Source: an uncultured Verrucomicrobiota bacterium (lineage in GTDB: Bacteria; Verrucomicrobiota; Verrucomicrobiia; Limisphaerales; JAJXZI01). From it: 32,428 nucleotides of DNA. Location: the NCBI GenBank assembly GCA_903847485.1, contig CAINDV010000661.1:1-32428 (forward strand). The letters run 5' to 3'. The notes under the pieces are model-generated. The model was not told the origin of the DNA and made no database searches. It saw only the letters and a program-made list of their open reading frames with translations. Made by a program: the position numbers and the translations under genes. Shown piece after piece: positions 1-10,300 of the stretch; position 1 is the first letter of the stretch; each line of letters starts with the position of its first letter.

Positions 1-25
1 CCCGCCCTGCCAGCCACTCCCAAGC

Positions 26-115
26 GGAGAGGTGGCAGAGTGGTCGATTGCGGCGGTCTTGAAAACCGCTTCGGGTTCACGCCCGACGGGGGTTCGAATC
101 CCTCCCTCTCCGCCA
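26..115 (+). tRNA. tRNA-Ser (anticodon UGA)
   Basis: Class II tRNA with a long variable arm. The acceptor stem GGAGAGG (26-32) pairs with CCTCTCC (105-111), followed by discriminator G112 and an encoded CCA at 113-115. The anticodon stem GCGGT/ACCGC (53-57/65-69) encloses the loop CTTGAAA, which places TGA at 60-62. The variable arm TCGGG/CCCGA (71-75/82-86) is typical of serine tRNAs. The T stem GGGGG/CCCTC (88-92/100-104) carries the loop TTCGAAT. It decodes UCN serine codons. The secE start codon follows 9 nt after the CCA, so both probably lie on one transcript. Confidence 0.97.
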
Positions 116-124
116 AGTGTTGCA

Positions 125-400
125 ATGAATAAAGATACAGTCATTTTAATAGTCGGCGCGGTGGTCGTCGCCGTGTCCTTTGGGCTGCTCTGGAAGGGCG
201 GCTACCTGACCCGTTTTTCCAACTACGTCCAGGAGACCCGCGAGGAGCTTCGCAAATGCACCTGGCCCAGTTGGGACGAGCTCAAAGGCTCGACTGTGGT
301 GGTTCTGGTGGTGACCGGCATGATCGGAATTTTCACCGTTTTCACGGACGGCGTTTTCACGATCCTGTTCACTTGGTTGACCAAGGCTGTCAACTCCTAG
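125..400 (+). CDS. secE: Preprotein translocase subunit SecE
   Basis: A 91-residue inner-membrane protein that clamps SecY in the SecYEG channel. The C-terminal half has the SecE signature: an amphipathic helix (NYVQETREELRKCTWPSWDE, about residues 35-54) followed by a transmembrane segment (about 57-85). An additional hydrophobic stretch (about 5-24) predicts a second, N-terminal membrane helix. ATG at 125 was chosen because the reading frame upstream runs through the tRNA. No Shine-Dalgarno is visible in the 9-nt spacer. nusG follows 8 nt downstream, the usual secE-nusG pairing. Confidence 0.95.
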   Translation: MNKDTVILIVGAVVVAVSFGLLWKGGYLTRFSNYVQETREELRKCTWPSWDELKGSTVVVLVVTGMIGIFTVFTDGVFTILFTWLTKAVNS

Positions 401-408
401 GCATCGCC

Positions 409-957
409 ATGCGCAGCCAGTGGTTTATCATCCATACGCTTTCTGGTCAGGAGGGGAAGGTCAAAGAGAGCATCGAGCGGCGCATCAAGCCCGAGGAGAT
501 GAATGATCTCATCAAGGAGGTTCTCGTTCCCATGGAGAAGGTTGTTGAGGTGCGCAATCAGAAGAAGACCGTTTCGTCCCGCAAGCTTTGGCCCGGCTAC
601 GTTTTCGTGGACATGGTGCTGCTGGATGAGAACAACCGTATCATTGAGAAGCCTTGGTATTTCATCAAGGAAACCCAGGGCGTGATCGGCTTTGTGGGCG
701 GCGAACCGCCTATCCCCACGCCGGCCGAGGAGGTGGAGCAGATCAAGGCCCAGATTTCCGACTCCGAGGAAACAGAGAGGCCCAAGGTCAGCTTCGAGGT
801 CGGCGAGACCATCAAGATCAACAACGGCCCGTTCCTCAACTTCAGCGGGGTGATTGAGGAAGTTGAACCTGCGCGCGGCAAGCTCAGAGTGACCGTCAAT
901 ATTTTCGGCCGTAACACGCCCGTCGAACTCGAATACTGGCAGGTGGAGAAAGCCTGA
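409..957 (+). CDS. nusG: Transcription termination/antitermination protein NusG
   Basis: A 182-residue transcription elongation factor that binds the RNA polymerase clamp helices and links polymerase to Rho or to ribosomal protein S10. The NGN domain covers about residues 1-118, with the conserved start QWFIIHTLSGQE and WPGYVFV at 61-67. The KOW domain begins near residue 131 (VGETIKINNGPFLNFSGVIEEV) and runs to the end. ATG at 409 follows the secE stop by 8 nt; an open extension further upstream overlaps secE and was not used. There is no clear ribosome binding site. Length and neighbours fit the family exactly. Confidence 0.97.
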   Translation: MRSQWFIIHTLSGQEGKVKESIERRIKPEEMNDLIKEVLVPMEKVVEVRNQKKTVSSRKLWPGYVFVDMVLLDENNRIIEKPWYFIKETQGVIGFVGGEPPIPTPAEEVEQIKAQISDSEETERPKVSFEVGETIKINNGPFLNFSGVIEEVEPARGKLRVTVNIFGRNTPVELEYWQVEKA

Positions 958-1008
958 GCGGCCCACCGCCCTTGAGCCAATCCACCGCTCGTCAAACCTA
1001 GAAATTTT

Positions 1009-1434
1009 ATGGCAAAGAAGATTACCGGTAAGATCAAGCTGCAAATTCCGGCCGGCCAGGCCAACCCGGCCCCGCCCGTCGGCCCGGCCCTCGGCCAGCA
1101 CGGCGTGAACATCATGGCCTTCTGTAAGGAGTTCAACGCGCGTACGAAGGAACAGGCTGGGCTGATCATTCCGGTCGAGATCACCGTCTTTCAAGACAAG
1201 TCTTTCACCTTCATTACCAAGTCGCCTCCTGCGGCCATCCTGCTCAAGAAGGCCGCCGGCATCACTGCGGGTGCCAAGGAACCGAACAAGGAGAAGGTCG
1301 GCAAGGTGACTCGCCAACAGGTCATGGAGATCGTCAAGATGAAGGCCAAGGATCTCAACGCTACCAAGGACGAAGCCGCTTTCCGCGTCATCGCGGGAAC
1401 CGCCCGCAGCATGGGTATCGAAGTAGTTGACTAA
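1009..1434 (+). CDS. rplK: 50S ribosomal protein L11 (uL11)
   Basis: A 141-residue protein of the GTPase-associated centre that binds 23S rRNA helices 43/44 and contacts EF-G and EF-Tu. The N-terminal domain shows the proline-rich family block [20 protein letters not shown] (about residues 13-32). The C-terminal RNA-binding domain contains [15 protein letters not shown] and ends in [11 protein letters not shown]. Length matches the family. The start ATG is preceded by AAATTTT directly abutting it and by no Shine-Dalgarno. It is followed by rplA, the standard L11 operon pair. Confidence 0.98.
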   Translation: MAKKITGKIKLQIPAGQANPAPPVGPALGQHGVNIMAFCKEFNARTKEQAGLIIPVEITVFQDKSFTFITKSPPAAILLKKAAGITAGAKEPNKEKVGKVTRQQVMEIVKMKAKDLNATKDEAAFRVIAGTARSMGIEVVD

Positions 1435-1481
1435 AACCAAACCGCGGGAGAGCGCAGCTCGTTCGTACCGCAACCAGTAAC

Positions 1482-2174
1482 ATGCCAAGTAAACGATACA
1501 AGAAAGCCCTTGAACAGGTGGATGCCAAAAAGGCTTATCCTCTCAAGGATGCCGTCCAAGTCCTTGCCAAGTTCCCTAAGGCCAAGTTCAATGAGAGCGT
1601 CGAGTTGGCGTTCCGGTTGGGCGTTGACCCCAAGCAATCTGACCAGATGGTGCGCGGTACCGTGCCGCTTCCGCATGGCAGCGGCAAAACCGTTCGTGTG
1701 GTGGTCTTTGCCAAACCCGGTAATGCCGCCGACGCCGCGAAAGCTGCAGGAGCTGAGTTTGTCGGTTACGACGATTTGATTAAGAAGTGTCAGGATGGCT
1801 GGTCGGACTTTGATGTCGCCGTAGCCACGCCTGAAGCGATGGGCGAGGTTCGCAAGCTCGGCAAGGTGCTCGGCCCTCGTGGCCTGATGCCCAATCCGAA
1901 GACTGGCACGGTCACCGATGACACCGCCAAGGCGGTCAAGGAAGTGAAGGCCGGACGCGTGGAGTTCAAGGTTGACAAGGCCGGCAACGTGCATGTGCCT
2001 GTCGGCAAGGTCAACTTTACCGCGCAGCAGCTTGCGGAGAATGCTCACGCCGTCATTGAGGCAGTGCAAAAGGCCAAACCGTCGAGCGTCAAAGGCACTT
2101 ACATGGTGAGTTGTACCCTGTCCGCCACGATGAGCCCGCCGGTGCGGGTGGACCTTAAAGAGTTCACGGCCTGA
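1482..2174 (+). CDS. rplA: 50S ribosomal protein L1 (uL1)
   Basis: A 230-residue protein of the mobile L1 stalk at the tRNA exit site. In many bacteria it also represses its own rplK-rplA mRNA. The sequence carries the family blocks [12 protein letters not shown] near the N-terminus, the central [15 protein letters not shown] and the C-terminal [21 protein letters not shown]. Length is typical (about 230). The spacer after rplK is 47 nt. I looked for an L1-binding mRNA motif in that spacer and upstream of rplK and saw none I could defend. Confidence 0.98.
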   Translation: MPSKRYKKALEQVDAKKAYPLKDAVQVLAKFPKAKFNESVELAFRLGVDPKQSDQMVRGTVPLPHGSGKTVRVVVFAKPGNAADAAKAAGAEFVGYDDLIKKCQDGWSDFDVAVATPEAMGEVRKLGKVLGPRGLMPNPKTGTVTDDTAKAVKEVKAGRVEFKVDKAGNVHVPVGKVNFTAQQLAENAHAVIEAVQKAKPSSVKGTYMVSCTLSATMSPPVRVDLKEFTA

Positions 2175-2191
2175 TCCCCGGAGATTTTCCC

Positions 2192-2773
2192 ATGCGCCAA
2201 GAAAAACAAAGTCTGACGAAGGAATACGTGGCCCGTCTCAACAGCGCGCCGTTCTTCATCGTGGTCAATTACACCGGCCTGAAAGTGGGGCCCCTCGGCG
2301 AATTGCGCAAACGTCTGGCCAAGGCCGGCGCGGAGTTGCACGTCGTCAAGAACTCTATCTTTCGCATTGCCGCGCAGGAGACGGGCGTGGCGGACCTCGG
2401 CGGGCCGCTCACCGGCCAATTAGCAGTCGTGACCGGCCAGAAGGATATTTCCGTCGCCGCCAAGGCCATCAAGACCTTCGCGTCCGAGTTTGATAAACCT
2501 AAGCTAAAGTTTGGCTTCCTTAACAACGTCCGGCTGGCTGAGGCGCAGTTACTGGCGCTCGCCGACCTGCCGTCGCTGGACGTGCTGCGCGGGAAGTTGC
2601 TGGGAGTATTGAACGCACCGGCCACCCAACTGGTCGTGTTGCTCAACACCCCGGCCACCCAACTGGTCCGCGTCATTAGAGCCAAGTCGGAACAGGCCGA
2701 GTCTGAGCCAGCTAAGCCGGCTGAACCCGCCGCCGACTTAATCCTTTCCCCGCCGCCCGTGGTGGCAGGGTAG
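2192..2773 (+). CDS. rplJ: 50S ribosomal protein L10 (uL10)
   Basis: A 193-residue base of the ribosomal stalk: its N-terminal domain binds 23S rRNA and its C-terminal helix carries L7/L12 dimers. The N-terminal domain shows FFIVVNYTGLKV and the conserved VVKNSIFRIA. The L12-binding region (about residues 132-166) contains APATQLVVLLNTPATQLVRVI, the usual alternating pattern for docking several L12 dimers. A Pro/Ala-rich tail follows (about 172-193) and is longer than in E. coli. One of the few genes here with a recognisable GGAG, about 10 nt before the ATG. Confidence 0.97.
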   Translation: MRQEKQSLTKEYVARLNSAPFFIVVNYTGLKVGPLGELRKRLAKAGAELHVVKNSIFRIAAQETGVADLGGPLTGQLAVVTGQKDISVAAKAIKTFASEFDKPKLKFGFLNNVRLAEAQLLALADLPSLDVLRGKLLGVLNAPATQLVVLLNTPATQLVRVIRAKSEQAESEPAKPAEPAADLILSPPPVVAG

Positions 2774-2823
2774 TTCAACCCTTAACAAAGTAACTCGTCG
2801 GTTCGTAGGCAGTGGACTGAAAA

Positions 2824-2841
2824 CACCCGCGGCCGCGGGTG
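2824..2841 (+). promoter_or_regulatory. Perfect GC-rich palindrome/hairpin upstream of rplL
   Basis: CACCCGCGGCCGCGGGTG is an 18-nt perfect palindrome. In mRNA it can form a 7-bp stem with a GGCC loop. It ends 21 nt before the rplL ATG. The rplJ-rplL spacer is 89 nt, long for this cluster. There is no T tract, so it is not a standard terminator. A role in mRNA processing or stability is inferred. Confidence 0.5.
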
Positions 2842-2862
2842 ACGACGAAACTGAAAGATAAC

Positions 2863-3249
2863 ATGGCAGACATCGCAAACCTAGTAGAAGAACTGAGTAA
2901 ACTCACGGTCCTTGAGGCCGCTGATCTGGTTAAACACCTCGAAACGAAGTGGGGCGTCACGGCGGCCGCGCCGGTTGCCGCCGCTGCTGTGGGAGGCGCC
3001 GGTGGGGCGGCCGCTCCGGTGGCCGAAGCCAAGACCACTTTTGACGTGATACTCCTGTCAGCTCCGGCTGAAAAGAAGATCTCGGTCATCAAGGCCGTGC
3101 GCGAAGTGAAGGCCGGACTGGGCCTCGCGGAAGCCAAGGCTCTGGTGGAGGGCGCGCCCAAGATGGTGCTCGAAGGAGCTCCGAAGGCGGATGCCGAAGC
3201 CGCTAAGAAGAAGCTTGAGGAAGCCGGCGGCAAAGCCGAACTTAAGTAG
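2863..3249 (+). CDS. rplL: 50S ribosomal protein L7/L12 (bL12)
   Basis: A 128-residue stalk protein, normally present in four or more copies per ribosome, that recruits and stimulates translational GTPases. The N-terminal dimerisation domain (1-32) is followed by an Ala/Gly/Pro/Val hinge (33-56). The C-terminal factor-binding domain (57-128) contains [20 protein letters not shown] and [14 protein letters not shown] at 2863 gives the conserved start [16 protein letters not shown]. An alternative GTG at 2839 would add eight unrelated residues and would lie inside the palindrome, so it was rejected. Strong hairpins lie on both sides of the gene. Confidence 0.97.
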   Translation: MADIANLVEELSKLTVLEAADLVKHLETKWGVTAAAPVAAAAVGGAGGAAAPVAEAKTTFDVILLSAPAEKKISVIKAVREVKAGLGLAEAKALVEGAPKMVLEGAPKADAEAAKKKLEEAGGKAELK

Positions 3250-3266
3250 TTTCGAGCGCACGATTT

Positions 3267-3294
3267 GGGGCGGCGGGCTTCGGTTCGTCGCCCC
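3267..3294 (+). promoter_or_regulatory. Stable hairpin after rplL (possible attenuator or processing site)
   Basis: GGGGCGGCG (3267-3275) pairs with CGTCGCCCC (3286-3294) with one G-T pair, around a TTCG-containing loop. It lies 17 nt after the rplL stop in the 213-nt rplL-rpoB gap. No T run follows. In E. coli this same gap carries a partial attenuator and an RNase III site; equivalence here is inferred from position only. Confidence 0.45.
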
Positions 3295-3310
3295 GATGTG
3301 CCTGTTCAGC

Positions 3311-3327
3311 AAGGCGCGAAGCCTTTT
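3311..3327 (+). terminator. Weak terminator-like hairpin in the rplL-rpoB gap
   Basis: AAGGC (3311-3315) and GCCTT (3321-3325) form a 5-bp stem with a 5-nt loop, followed by a short T run (TTTT, 3324-3327). It is weak for a full terminator but could give partial termination before rpoB, lowering polymerase subunits relative to ribosomal proteins. A further 5-bp hairpin, ACCAC/GTGGT, lies at 3346-3360. Confidence 0.3.
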
Positions 3328-3462
3328 GAAAAACATCCAGTTTCAACCACTTAGCGTGGTGATTGAGCCGGTGAGTTCAACGCGAAATGCGGGACTCGGA
3401 TCGGTGATTTATCTTTGTTAACCCTGACCGGTTTAGTGTCGGTCGTCGGAAGAATCAAGCAC

Positions 3463-6400
3463 ATGCCAGCGCGAGCTACTGAACGGACTAACTTCGGCAA
3501 GATCAAAGAGATCATTGCCCCGCCGAACCTCATCGAACTGCAGACTCAGTCCTACGTGGAGTTTCTGCAGGCCGAAGGCGCGGCTTCCAAACGGAAAAAC
3601 GCCGGCCTCCAGGCAGTGTTCACCGAGATTTTCCCTATCGAGAGTTACGATGGGAAGTGTGTGCTGGACTTCCACTCCTACGAAGTGGGGGCACCGAAGC
3701 TGGATTGGTTGGCGTGCATTCGCGAAGGCCTGACCTTCGGCGCGCCGCTTTACGTCACCTTCCTGCTCCGGGAGGAAAGCCGCGCCACTCGGGAAGAGAA
3801 GGTGTTCATGGGTGAACTGCCGCTGATGACCCCGCAAGGGACGTTCGTGATCAACGGGGCCGAGCGCGTCGTGGTCAGTCAGTTGCACCGCTCGCCGGGC
3901 ATTGCCTTCGAGGCCACCCAGCACCCGAACGGCAAGATGCTGCATTCCTTCCGCGTCATTCCGGATCGTGGATCTTGGTACGAAGCGCAATTCGACACGG
4001 CCGATTTGCTATATGTCTATCTCGACCGCAAGAAGCGTCGGCGGAAGTTCTTGACAACCACTTTCTTTCGCGCCTTGGCGTTCCTCGATGGCGACATCAA
4101 GGGCAAGGAGGCCCAAGAAAAGGTGCGCGGCACCGATGAGGAAATCATCAAGCTGTTTTACGAGACGGAAGAACTGACCGTCAAAGAAGCCGAAAGGCTC
4201 GAAGATCTGCAGAACAAGGTGCTCATCCAGGACGCGGTGGATGACGAGAAGAATCTCGTTGTAGCTCGTGCGTTCGAGCCGCTTTCCAAAGCGGTGGTGA
4301 AACAGCTCGCTGAACTGGGCGTCACCAAGATCAAGGTCGTGGACACGACCTCCGACGACGGCATCATCATCAAGTGTCTGAAGAAAGATCCGGCCCGCAA
4401 TGAAGACGAAGCGCTGAAGGAAATCTACCGGCGCCTGCGCCCGGGTGATCCGCCCACGCCCGCCAACGCTCGTGCCCTGATCAAGCGCCTGTTTTTTGAC
4501 CCGAAGCGCTACGACCTCGGCCGCGTCGGTCGCTACAAGATCAACCAGAAGCTTGGTCTCAAGGACAAGCAGGACGCCCGCATTCTGACGAAGGAAGACC
4601 TGGTCGAAGCCACCAAGTATTTGCTGCGTTTGAAAAAAGGCGAAGGTTCGGTAGACGACATTGACCACCTCGGCAGCCGGCGCATCCGCACCGTGGGCGA
4701 ATTACTCGCCAACCAGTGCCGTGTCGGCTTGGCGCGCACGGAGCGCCTCGTCAAGGAGCGCATGACGCTGTTCGATCAAAGCATTGAGCAAATGTCGCCA
4801 CAGAAGCTGATCAATCCGAAGGCGCTCAGCGCCGTCATCCGCGACTTCTTCGGGCGCAGCCAACTGAGCCAGTTCATGGATCAGATCAATCCGTTGGCCG
4901 AAATGACTCACAAGCGCCGGCTATCGGCGCTGGGGCCGGGCGGGCTTTCTCGTGACCGTGCCGGATTTGAAGTTCGCGACGTGCATCCTTCCCACTACGG
5001 GCGCATTTGCCCCATCGAGACGCCGGAAGGCCCGAACATCGGCCTCATCGCCTCGCTGGCGACGTTTGCCCGCATCAACGATTTCGGTTTCCTCGAAACG
5101 CCCTACCGTAAGGTCGAGGCCGGCCGGGTGAGCACCCATATTGACTACCTTACGGCTGATCGCGAGGAAGGCTACTTCATAGCTCAAGCCAACTCACCCG
5201 TGGACGACAAAGGCATCTTCACCCAGGAACGGGTGGTTTGCCGAGGTCGGGGCGAGTTCATTGACATGGAGCCTGACAAGGTGGACTTCATGGACGTGTC
5301 GCCGAAACAGCTCGTTTCGGTAGCCGCTTCGCTCATTCCCTTCCTGGAGCATGATGACGCTAACCGTGCCCTGATGGGTTCGAACATGCAGCGCCAAGCG
5401 GTGCCCTTGCTCGTGACCGAGGCACCGCTGGTGGCGACCGGGCTCGAAGAGCGTGTGGCCCGCGACTCCTGCGCGGTGGTCGTGGCGATGGAATCCGGCA
5501 AAGTCGCCTCGGTCAACGGCACCCACGTCGTCATCACCGCAGACGGCAAGCTGCCGGAAACCAGGAAGAAGCTGAAGCACGACCCTGAGAAGGGCGTCTG
5601 GGTTTACCCGATCCGCAAGTTCATGCGGTCCAATGCCGCCACCTGCATAAACCAGAAGGTTTTGGTGCATAAGGGCGACACCGTCCGCAAAGGCCAGGTC
5701 ATCGCCGACGGTCCTTGCACCAACAACGGCGAACTCGCGCTGGGCCGCAACGTGCTGGTCGCCTTCATGCCGTGGAATGGCTACAACTTCGAGGACGCCA
5801 TCCTCATCAGCGAGAAGATCGTCAAGGACGACATTTTCACGAGCATTCACATTGACGAATTCGAAGTCGCCGCCCGTGACACGAAGCTTGGGCCGGAAGA
5901 AATTACCCGTGACATTCCCAACCTCGGCGACGAGGCGCTCAAGAATCTCGGGACCGACGGCGTCATCCGCATCGGTGCCGAGGTAAAGCCGGCCGACATT
6001 TTGGTCGGCAAGATCACGCCCAAGTCGGAAACCGAACTCGCTCCCGAGGAACGCCTGCTGCGCGCCATTTTCGGTGAAAAGGCCGCCGACGTGAAAGACA
6101 CGTCGCTCAAGGTTCCGTCCGGCACTTACGGTATCATCATGGACGTGAAAGTATCGTCCAAGAAAGAAACCGATCACGAGAAGGTGGTGTCCACGGACAA
6201 GAAAGCGCTCAAGGCCATTGAGGAGGAGCACAAGACCAAGCTTGAAGAACTGCGCGATCAGCTTACCGAAGCGTTGAGCAACATTTTGCTCGGCGAGAAA
6301 ATCCCGCTCGACGTGGTCAACAGCGAGACCGGGGAAGTCATCATTCCAGCCAACCGCAAAATCACCAAGACGCTCCTGCGCAAGCTCGCCACGGTGTACG

Positions 6401-7353
6401 ATCGGATCGAGATTGATCCGTCGCCCATCCGCAACAAGATTAACGAAATCATCGGCGGCTTTAAGAAGCGTTTCGACGACATCCAGATGCAGTATGGCGA
6501 GGAAGTCGCGCGCGCCGAATCCGGCGAGGGATTGGAGACCGGTATCATCAAGTCCGTGAAGGTCTATGTCGCCTCCAAGCGCAAGCTGTCGGTAGGTGAC
6601 AAAATGGCCGGCCGCCACGGTAACAAGGGCGTCGTCGCCCGCATCGTCAAGGAAGAGGACATGCCGTTCCTCGCTGACGGGACACCGGTGGAAATCGTGT
6701 TGAACCCGCTGGGCGTGCCTTCGCGCATGAACGTCGGCCAGGTGCTGGAAACGCACTTGGGCTGGGCGTGCCGGCTGCTGGGCATCAAGATCGCCACGCC
6801 GGTGTTCGACGGTATCAAGGAAAAGGACATCCGCGGTTACCTGCGTCAAGCGGGAGATCTGCAGACGAAAGACCGCCACGCACCGTTGGTCGGCGAGAAT
6901 GGCAAGACGACCCTCATTGACGGACGCACTGGCGAGACCTTCGACCAGGAAGTCGTGGTCGGCTACATCTACATGATGAAGCTGGGCCATTTGGTGGCGG
7001 ACAAAATCCACGCCCGCGCCGTGGGGCCATATTCGCTCGTCACTCAGCAGCCGCTGGGCGGCAAGGCGCAGTATGGCGGCCAGCGCTTTGGCGAAATGGA
7101 AGTGTGGGCCATGGAAGCCTACGGTGCCGCCTATTCGCTGCAGGAATTGCTCACCGTCAAGTCTGACGACGTGCAAGGGCGCACCCGCATCTACGAAAGC
7201 ATTGTCAAGGGCGACAACAGCTTGGAAGCGGGCATCCCTGAATCGTTCAATGTGCTCGTCCGGGAGATGCAATCCCTCGGCCTCGATGTGAAGGTCGGTT
7301 ACACCAACCCTGCGCAACAGCCGGCGCCGCCGCCGATGCTGGCCACCCTGTGA
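3463..7353 (+). CDS. rpoB: DNA-directed RNA polymerase subunit beta
   Basis: A 1296-residue core RNA polymerase subunit forming one pincer and part of the active site. Visible signatures are the rifampicin pocket [20 protein letters not shown] (about residues 466-485), [52 protein letters not shown] and the C-terminal [18 protein letters not shown] block. Pocket residues equal to E. coli Gln513, Asp516, His526 and Ser531 are unchanged; the Asn518 equivalent is Ile475. ATG at 3463 was preferred to an upstream TTG at 3415 because it has GGAAG about 12 nt upstream and gives a family-like N-terminus. rpoC follows after 34 nt. Confidence 0.98.
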   Translation: MPARATERTNFGKIKEIIAPPNLIELQTQSYVEFLQAEGAASKRKNAGLQAVFTEIFPIESYDGKCVLDFHSYEVGAPKLDWLACIREGLTFGAPLYVTFLLREESRATREEKVFMGELPLMTPQGTFVINGAERVVVSQLHRSPGIAFEATQHPNGKMLHSFRVIPDRGSWYEAQFDTADLLYVYLDRKKRRRKFLTTTFFRALAFLDGDIKGKEAQEKVRGTDEEIIKLFYETEELTVKEAERLEDLQNKVLIQDAVDDEKNLVVARAFEPLSKAVVKQLAELGVTKIKVVDTTSDDGIIIKCLKKDPARNEDEALKEIYRRLRPGDPPTPANARALIKRLFFDPKRYDLGRVGRYKINQKLGLKDKQDARILTKEDLVEATKYLLRLKKGEGSVDDIDHLGSRRIRTVGELLANQCRVGLARTERLVKERMTLFDQSIEQMSPQKLINPKALSAVIRDFFGRSQLSQFMDQINPLAEMTHKRRLSALGPGGLSRDRAGFEVRDVHPSHYGRICPIETPEGPNIGLIASLATFARINDFGFLETPYRKVEAGRVSTHIDYLTADREEGYFIAQANSPVDDKGIFTQERVVCRGRGEFIDMEPDKVDFMDVSPKQLVSVAASLIPFLEHDDANRALMGSNMQRQAVPLLVTEAPLVATGLEERVARDSCAVVVAMESGKVASVNGTHVVITADGKLPETRKKLKHDPEKGVWVYPIRKFMRSNAATCINQKVLVHKGDTVRKGQVIADGPCTNNGELALGRNVLVAFMPWNGYNFEDAILISEKIVKDDIFTSIHIDEFEVAARDTKLGPEEITRDIPNLGDEALKNLGTDGVIRIGAEVKPADILVGKITPKSETELAPEERLLRAIFGEKAADVKDTSLKVPSGTYGIIMDVKVSSKKETDHEKVVSTDKKALKAIEEEHKTKLEELRDQLTEALSNILLGEKIPLDVVNSETGEVIIPANRKITKTLLRKLATVYDRIEIDPSPIRNKINEIIGGFKKRFDDIQMQYGEEVARAESGEGLETGIIKSVKVYVASKRKLSVGDKMAGRHGNKGVVARIVKEEDMPFLADGTPVEIVLNPLGVPSRMNVGQVLETHLGWACRLLGIKIATPVFDGIKEKDIRGYLRQAGDLQTKDRHAPLVGENGKTTLIDGRTGETFDQEVVVGYIYMMKLGHLVADKIHARAVGPYSLVTQQPLGGKAQYGGQRFGEMEVWAMEAYGAAYSLQELLTVKSDDVQGRTRIYESIVKGDNSLEAGIPESFNVLVREMQSLGLDVKVGYTNPAQQPAPPPMLATL

Positions 7354-7387
7354 CGGACCCCCAACCCTTTTGCAGAGCAGAGACATT

Positions 7388-10300
7388 ATGATCAGCAGCA
7401 AGGAAAACGCCCGTGAGTTGCTCGGCCTGGACAAGGTCAACCAGGTTGATTACATCGCCATTTCCGTCGCCTCTCCCGACGCGATGCGTTCCTGGTCGAA
7501 GGGTGAAGTCAAGAACCCGGAAACGATCAACTACCGTACCTTCAAACCCGAAAAAGGCGGCTTGTTCTGCGAGCGTGTTTTTGGTCCCGTCAAGGACTGG
7601 GAATGCTCGTGCGGCAAATATAAGCGCATCAAGCACCGAGGGATCGTCTGCGATCGTTGCGGCGTCGAAGTGACGCTGGCGCGGGTGCGTCGTGAGCGCA
7701 TGGGCCACCTCGATCTGGCCGTGCCCGTGAGTCACATCTGGTTCTTCAAGTGCATGCCCAGCCGCATCGGACTGATGCTAGACGTGACCTCCCGCGATTT
7801 GGAACGGGTCATTTACTACGAGGACTACCTGGTCATTGATCCGGGTTCGACGCCCTTGCAGCCCCACCAGTTGCTTACCGAGCAGGAGTTTCGCGAAGCC
7901 CGCGAGACCTACGGCCAGGATTCGTTCTCGGCCAAGATGGGGGCTGAAGCCGTGCGGGAAGCCCTGGCCCGCGTGGACTTGGCCAAGAGCATTGAGCAAT
8001 TGCAGGTTGCGATGACGGAGACCAAGAGCAAGCAAATCCGCAAGAAGCTCGCCAAGCGCATCAAGCTGCACCAAGGCTTCCTAGGCTCCAAGACCCGCCC
8101 GGAGTGGATGATCTTGACGGTCTTGCCGGTGATCCCGCCGGATCTTCGTCCGCTCGTCCCGCTGGAAGGCGGGCGCTTCGCCACCTCGGATCTCAACGAT
8201 CTTTATCGCCGCGTCATCAACCGGAACAACCGGTTGAAAAATCTGCTCCAGCTCAAAACGCCCGAAGTCATCATTCGCAACGAGAAGCGCATGTTGCAGG
8301 AGGCGGTGGACGCGCTTTACGACAACGGTCGACACGGTCGCGCCGTCACCGGTGCCGGCAACCGGGCTTTGAAATCACTCTCCGACATGCTAAAGGGCAA
8401 ATCGGGCCGCTTCCGGCAGAACCTGCTCGGCAAGCGCGTGGATTACTCCGGTCGTTCGGTCATCGTCATCGGGCCGGAATTGAAGCTCCACCAGTGCGGC
8501 CTGCCGAAGAAGATGGCGCTCGTGCTGTTCGAGCCTTTCATCATCCGGCGCCTCAAGGATCTGGGCTATGTCCACACCGTCCGCTCGGCCAAGAAGATGA
8601 TCGAGCGCCAGACCCGCGAAGTCTGGGACATCCTCGAAGAGGTTACCAAGGGCCACCCCGTTCTCCTGAACCGCGCCCCGACGCTGCACCGGCTTTCGAT
8701 CCAGGCTTTCGAGCCGCAGCTCATCGAAGGCGAGGCCATCCGCATTCATCCGCTGGTCTGCACCGCCTACAACGCCGACTTTGATGGCGACCAGATGGCG
8801 GTTCACGTTCCTCTGTCCATCGAGGCTCAATTGGAAGCGCGCCTGCTGATGATGGCACCCTTGAACATCTTCAGCCCCTCGAGCGGCAAGCCCATCATCA
8901 CGCCCACGCAGGACATCACGCTGGGCTGCTATTACCTCACCGCCGAGCCGCGCGTTCCGATGCCGGCTGACGTGAACAAGCTGATGCTCTTCGGTTCCAA
9001 GTCCGAGGTCATCTTTGCCTGCGATGACGGTGCGCTGCACACCCACGATCGTGTCCGTATGGCGAATCCGGATTTTGGCCAGAAGACGGAGTACGGCGAC
9101 CAGAATTCCAAGGTCATCGTGACTACTGTGGGCCGCGTAATCTTCAGCGAAATCTGGCCGGGGGGCATGGGCTTCTGTAATAAGTATGTGGGCAAGCCTC
9201 AGCTTACCGAGTTGATTTGGAAATGCTACAAGGTCTGCGGCCACCAGAAGACTGTGGAGATGCTCGACAAGCTCAAGGAGTTGGGCTTCCGCGAGGCGAC
9301 GCGTTCCGGCTGTTCCATCGGCGTGGATGACATGATCATACCGAAGGAGAAGGATCAGGAGATTGAGGCAGCGCACAAGCTCATCCGCGAGGTGGACAAG
9401 CAGTACCGCAAGGGCGTGATCACGCCGGGAGAACGTTATAACAAGATTATTGACATTTGGACGCACTGCACCGACCAGATCTCGAACGTCATGATCAAGA
9501 CGCTGGAGCGCAACCAGGATAAGCGAGAGTTCAACCCTGTCTATCTCATGGTGGATTCCGGCGCGCGCGGCAACCGCCAGCAAGTCCGCCAGCTCGCGGG
9601 CATCCGCGGCCTCATGGCCAAGCCCGACGGCTCGATCATCGAGAAGCCGATTCTTTCCAATTTCCGTGAAGGCCTCACGGTGCTCGAATACTTCATCTCC
9701 ACTCACGGTGCCCGCAAAGGCCTCGCTGACACTGCGCTGAAGACGGCAGATTCTGGCTACATGACCCGCAAGCTCGTGGACGTCTCCCAGGATGTGATTG
9801 TGCGCGAACAGGATTGCGGCACGTCGAACGGGATCTGGGTCTCCGCTATTTTCGAGGGCGAAGACGAGATCGTGAAACTCAGCGAACGACTCGTGGGCCG
9901 CTTCTCCTGCGATGACATCGTCAATCCCAACAATCCGAAGGAGGTGTTCGTCAAAGCCAACGACGAGATTGACGAAGAGAAGGCGAAGAAGATTGATGGT
10001 GCCGGAGTTGAGCGCGTCAAGATCCGCTCCGTGCTTACCTGCGAGAGCAAGCAGGGTGTATGCATGCGCTGTTATGGTCGGAACTGGGCTACTGGCGCGT
10101 TCGCCAAAGAAGGCGAAGCCATTGGCATCATTGCCGCGCAGTCCATCGGCGAGCCGGGCACTCAGCTCACCATGCGCACGTTCCACATCGGCGGCACGGC
10201 GGCAGCCGTGTTCAAGCAGCCTAAGGTCGTCGCCAAACACGACGGGATGGCGCGCTACAACGAGCTGCGCTTAGTCGAACTTGAAGATGGGAACAGTATC

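Noticed and set aside
958-969. GCGG/CCGC hairpin before rplK as an L1 or L11 operator
   Set aside because: Only 4 bp and no recognisable L1-binding features.
397-1488. 363-codon minus-strand ORF across nusG and rplK
   Set aside because: Antisense to two well-supported genes; composition is that of a shadow frame.
2618-2668. Exact 18-nt repeat in rplJ (33 nt apart, encoding PATQLV twice)
   Set aside because: Repeated AP-x-x-LV units are normal in the L10 helix that binds successive L12 dimers.
5194-7440. 748-codon minus-strand ORF opposite rpoB
   Set aside because: It lies antisense to a clear rpoB; a long open shadow frame is expected from GC-rich codon bias and the translation resembles no family.
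8390-10240. 616-codon minus-strand ORF opposite rpoC
   Set aside because: Antisense shadow of the conserved beta' subunit, with no recognisable domain or start context.
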